Positions 61,181 through 64,000 of a DNA stretch of 64,000 nucleotides are shown piece after piece. Origin of the DNA: Zhouia amylolytica (GTDB taxonomy: Bacteria; Bacteroidota; Bacteroidia; Flavobacteriales; Flavobacteriaceae). The position numbers were made by a program, and so were the translations under genes. The stretch covers positions 1 to 64,000 of the forward strand of contig NZ_FPAG01000008.1 in the NCBI RefSeq assembly GCF_900116365.1. The letters are read 5' to 3'. Each line of letters opens with the position of its first letter. The stretch's first letter is position 1. The notes beneath the pieces were generated by a model. The model made no database searches. It was not told where the DNA came from and saw only the letters and a program-made list of their open reading frames with translations.

Positions 61181-62548
61181 ATGCATAATATAGATATTGA
61201 TGTAGTTGAAATGACATTGGATATTGCAAAATATGTCATTAATAGAATTACGAACACCTCACCTGAGTTGGGTAAGCCAATGCGGGAAGAAGATTTAAAG
61301 GCTCTTGTTGGCGAAACGGTAACGGAAGAGGGGATAGGAGGCGAAAAGGCATTACAACTTTTTAAAGATGTTTTAGTAAAGGCCACCGTACCTATAGATC
61401 ATCCGAGACATTTGGCTTTTGTGCCCGCCTCGCCCTCCAGAGCAGCTGTGATGTTTGATTTGGTAACCTCTGCATCAAGTATTCATGGAGCCTATTGGAT
61501 GGAAGGAGCCGGGGGGATCTTTTGTGAAAATGAAGCGATGAAATGGTTGGTGTCATTAACTGGTTTACCTGAAGGTTCGTTTGGCGTTTTTACCAGCGGT
61601 GGTACAGCTGCTAATTTATCTGCAATGGTTACTGCAAGGGAGCATTGGAGAAGACAAGCTACAAACCAGGGAAAAAAAGGACTTATTATTACTTCCATTG
61701 GGGCTCATTCTTCAATTAAAGCTATGGCGCAGGTTATTGATGTGGATGTACATTTGGTAGATTCTGAGGATCGTTTATTAGGGGGAGATTTGTCTAACGC
61801 TATTAACGATTTATCACCTGAGCAGCGTCAACGTTTATTTGCGGTTGTGGCTACAGGGGGTACAACGAATGCTGGTATCGTTGATGAACTGGATGGTGTA
61901 GCTAAGGTGTGTAAAAAGGAAAACCTATGGTTTCATGTGGATGCTGCCTATGGGGGCGGTGCATTAGCGGCAGATTCGGTAAGACATTTGTTTAATGGTA
62001 TTGAAGAGGCTGACAGTATTACTATTGATCCTCATAAATGGTTATTTTCTCCATATGATTGTGGAGCTGTTATATATAAAGAGCCTGAATTGGCTAAAAA
62101 GGCACACTCGCAGGAAGGTTCATATTTGGATATTTTTAAAGATGAAGGTGCCCGTGGATTTAATCCTGCAGATTATCAAATTCAGTTAACCAGGAGGGTT
62201 CGTGGATTGCCGTTGTGGTTTTCATTGGCTATGCATGGAACTGCTAAATATAAATGGGCAGTAGAGTGTGGAATAGCATTGGCTAAATCTGCAGCTCGTA
62301 TGATCGAAGAAGATCCTAATTTGGAGCTGGTCAGAGAACCCGGCTTATCATGTGTTTTATACAGAAGGAAGGGGTGGACTCCAGATGATTATAAAGAATG
62401 GACTTTTAAAAATCATAAAGATGGATTTGCGTTAGTAACTCCGACCAAATGGAAGAATGGCGATACTTATGAAACTGTTTCGAGGTTCTGCTTTATCAAT
62501 CCGGATACCACTGAGGATGATATCAAAGCCATTTTGGATTCAATGTAG
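61181..62548 (+). CDS. PLP-dependent group II decarboxylase family protein
   Basis: I use ATG at 61181 (455 aa, MHNIDIDVVEMTLDIAKYVI) because the promoter occupies the region of the earlier ATG at 61127. The PLP fold is complete: HPRHLAFVPASPS, TSGGTAANLSAM, the Asp254 in WFHVDAAYGGG that holds the pyridine ring, and the Schiff-base Lys286 in IDPHKWLFSPYDCG. The type is that of aromatic-L-amino-acid, glutamate or diaminobutyrate decarboxylases; the substrate cannot be told. It has its own promoter and lies 55 nt upstream of guaA, which also has its own promoter. Confidence 0.9.
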   Translation: MHNIDIDVVEMTLDIAKYVINRITNTSPELGKPMREEDLKALVGETVTEEGIGGEKALQLFKDVLVKATVPIDHPRHLAFVPASPSRAAVMFDLVTSASSIHGAYWMEGAGGIFCENEAMKWLVSLTGLPEGSFGVFTSGGTAANLSAMVTAREHWRRQATNQGKKGLIITSIGAHSSIKAMAQVIDVDVHLVDSEDRLLGGDLSNAINDLSPEQRQRLFAVVATGGTTNAGIVDELDGVAKVCKKENLWFHVDAAYGGGALAADSVRHLFNGIEEADSITIDPHKWLFSPYDCGAVIYKEPELAKKAHSQEGSYLDIFKDEGARGFNPADYQIQLTRRVRGLPLWFSLAMHGTAKYKWAVECGIALAKSAARMIEEDPNLELVREPGLSCVLYRRKGWTPDDYKEWTFKNHKDGFALVTPTKWKNGDTYETVSRFCFINPDTTEDDIKAILDSM

Positions 62549-62570
62549 AATAAAAAAGTTTAATAAACCC

Positions 62571-62600
62571 TTTTGCTTTTAGCATTAAGTAGTATTTTTG
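62571..62600 (+). promoter_or_regulatory. Promoter of guaA, 3 nt from the start codon
   Basis: TTTTG (62571-62575), 17-nt spacer, TATTTTTG (62593-62600). The guaA ATG is at 62604. The transcript should begin at or within a few bases of the ATG. Confidence 0.75.
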
Positions 62601-62603
62601 CGC

Positions 62604-64000
62604 ATGCAACACAACGTACTAATTTTAGATTTCGGTTCGCAGTACACACAATTAATAGCTCGACGTGTAAGAGAGCTTAATATCTACTGCGAGATTTATC
62701 CTTACAACAATTTACCAGAAGACATTTCCAACTTCAGAGCTGTCATTTTATCGGGAAGTCCATTTTCGGTTCGAAGTGAAGAGGCTCCGCATCCTGATCT
62801 CTCTGAGATTAAAGGAAAGATTCCTACTTTGGCGGTATGCTATGGTGCTCAGTATCTCGCGCATTTTGGTGGCGGAAATGTAGCTCCATCGAATACCCGA
62901 GAATATGGTAGAGCTAATCTTTCTTATGTGAAAGACGGGGAAGTTTTCTTTGAGTCTATTCATGAAGGAAGCCAGGTTTGGATGAGTCATAGTGATACGA
63001 TTAAAGAACTTCCAACCGGAGGGGTTCGTATTGCCAGTACTCATGACGTGGCGAATGCGGCTTATAGAATTGAAGGAGAGGAAACGTATGCGATTCAATT
63101 TCATCCGGAGGTATATCATTCAACGGATGGTAAGCAATTACTTGAGAACTTCCTTGTGAAAATAGCGGGAGTAGAGCAGTCATGGACTCCAGATAACTTT
63201 GTTGACATGACGGTTGCTGAGCTGAAGGAAAAGGTAGGAAAGGAAAAGGTAGTTCTAGGTCTTTCCGGAGGGGTAGACTCAACTGTAGCAGCTGTGCTGT
63301 TAAATAAGGCGATTGGAAATCAGCTTTATTGTATTTTTGTGAATAATGGCTTGCTTCGTAAGAACGAATTTCAAAGTGTATTGGATCAATACGAGGGTAT
63401 GGGGCTTAATGTAAAAGGCGTTGATGCTTCGGCACGCTTTTTGGATGCATTAGCAGGAATATCTGATCCTGAGGAAAAGAGAAAAACCATAGGACGTGTA
63501 TTTATTGAAGTTTTTGATGACGAATCGCATAAAATTGAAGATGCCAAATGGTTGGGACAGGGAACAATTTACCCGGATGTAATTGAGTCAATTTCTGTGA
63601 ATGGACCTTCAGCAACAATCAAAAGTCACCACAACGTAGGGGGCTTGCCAGATTTTATGAAGTTGAAAGTTGTTGAGCCATTGAGAATGTTGTTTAAAGA
63701 TGAGGTAAGGCGAGTTGGTGCTTCTATGGGAATAGATCCTGAATTGTTAGGCAGGCATCCATTTCCAGGACCAGGATTGGCAATTAGAATTTTGGGAGAT
63801 ATTACTCCAGAAAAGGTGAGTATTTTACAGGAGGTTGATTCTGTATTTATTAATGGTCTAAAGAGCTGGGGCTTATATGATTCGGTTTGGCAGGCTGGTG
63901 CAATTTTGCTTCCTGTGAATTCGGTTGGAGTAATGGGAGATGAGCGTACTTATGAAAAATGTGTAGCTTTGCGTGCAGTGGAAAGTACTGACGGAATGAC
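62604..64000 (+). CDS. guaA: GMP synthase (glutamine-hydrolysing), 3' end outside window
   Basis: 465 codons of about 510 are present, open to the window edge. The start [20 protein letters not shown] is that of GuaA. The class I amidotransferase domain has Cys79 in [11 protein letters not shown] and the His-Glu pair in FHPEVYHS. The ATP pyrophosphatase domain has the PP-loop [13 protein letters not shown]. The GuaA C-terminal domain has [15 protein letters not shown]. It aminates XMP, the product of GuaB (53926-55398), to GMP. Its promoter lies almost on the start codon. Confidence 0.97.
   Translation, partial: MQHNVLILDFGSQYTQLIARRVRELNIYCEIYPYNNLPEDISNFRAVILSGSPFSVRSEEAPHPDLSEIKGKIPTLAVCYGAQYLAHFGGGNVAPSNTREYGRANLSYVKDGEVFFESIHEGSQVWMSHSDTIKELPTGGVRIASTHDVANAAYRIEGEETYAIQFHPEVYHSTDGKQLLENFLVKIAGVEQSWTPDNFVDMTVAELKEKVGKEKVVLGLSGGVDSTVAAVLLNKAIGNQLYCIFVNNGLLRKNEFQSVLDQYEGMGLNVKGVDASARFLDALAGISDPEEKRKTIGRVFIEVFDDESHKIEDAKWLGQGTIYPDVIESISVNGPSATIKSHHNVGGLPDFMKLKVVEPLRMLFKDEVRRVGASMGIDPELLGRHPFPGPGLAIRILGDITPEKVSILQEVDSVFINGLKSWGLYDSVWQAGAILLPVNSVGVMGDERTYEKCVALRAVESTDGM

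Noticed and set aside
62748-63282. Two minus-strand ORFs (62748-63119, 63001-63282)
   Set aside because: They lie wholly inside guaA, whose product is conserved residue by residue.
1-64000. CRISPR arrays, tRNA or rRNA genes, prophage, restriction or toxin-antitoxin modules
   Set aside because: I looked for regular repeats, cloverleaf-type sequences and typical proteins and saw none. The Arc-like protein has no toxin partner beside it.

Overview
This window is chromosomal DNA of a Bacteroidota bacterium, almost certainly a member of the Flavobacteriaceae. The DNA is AT-rich. Many start regions carry the Bacteroidota -7 promoter element TAnnTTTG and show no consistent Shine-Dalgarno sequence. 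Several proteins are typical of the phylum: a long NusB, a DUF4295 small ribosomal protein beside L28 and L33, a PUR-like DUF3276 protein, carboxypeptidase-regulatory-like TonB receptors, a BshC bacillithiol enzyme, and many lipoproteins with a short MKK-type leader and a lipobox cysteine. The window is mostly ordinary core genome. The only mobile DNA is the end of an IS3-type element at the left edge. I saw no tRNA, rRNA, CRISPR array or prophage. No stretch longer than 300 bases lacks a gene; the longest gap, 43581-43866, holds two promoters and one doubtful small ORF.

Layout. 1-321: end of the IS3-like element. 381-5868 (minus): an M61 peptidase, then a tight six-gene operon of SPFH protein, DUF4177, a membrane protein, an alpha/beta hydrolase, an Arc-like ribbon-helix-helix protein and a Cof-type HAD phosphatase. 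5988-14667: S1/P1 nuclease, two small membrane proteins, DUF885 protein, DUF3052-like protein, HtpG, FabH-like synthase, AraC regulator and DUF983. 14741-17659 (minus): an arsenic operon arsR - DUF6428 - GNAT - acr3 - arsC with a 20-base operator-like repeat in front of both arsR and the second gene. 17797-28717: TonB-type outer-membrane protein, CoA-binding protein, SSS symporter, RecR, 2-oxoacid dehydrogenase E2, DEDDh exonuclease, FAH-family protein, Hpt, CinA, L28/L33/DUF4295. 28931-46508: endoglycoceramidase-like GH5 lipoprotein, FtsY, amidase, M14 peptidase, PUR protein, ABC exporter, Leu/Val-type dehydrogenase, NusB-DUF1573-YajC, PepT, PyrD and an unusual methyltransferase. 46619-53821: HMG-CoA lyase, then the iron-type locus. 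53926-64000: GuaB, DinB-family protein, second M14 peptidase, BshC, PNPOx-family protein, PLP decarboxylase and GuaA (cut by the window edge).

The most interesting block is 47607-53821: DUF4856 lipoprotein, imelysin-family lipoprotein, a full-length homologue of vitamin K-dependent gamma-carboxylase (HTTM), and a FecA-like TonB receptor. The last three are 7 nt apart and then overlapping. Two palindromes resembling Fur boxes sit at its two promoters. The carboxylase homologue keeps the DKT...NH motif that holds the catalytic lysine region of the human enzyme, so a quinone-dependent oxidation or carboxylation step may be part of this iron-type uptake system. That role is inference.

How genes work together: GuaB and GuaA are both purine (GMP) enzymes but lie in separate transcription units. 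Leu/Val dehydrogenase, the E2 subunit and HMG-CoA lyase could all serve branched-chain amino acid breakdown, although they are scattered. The ars operon gives As(V) reduction, As(III) export and probably acetylation of an organoarsenical or phosphinothricin-like toxin.
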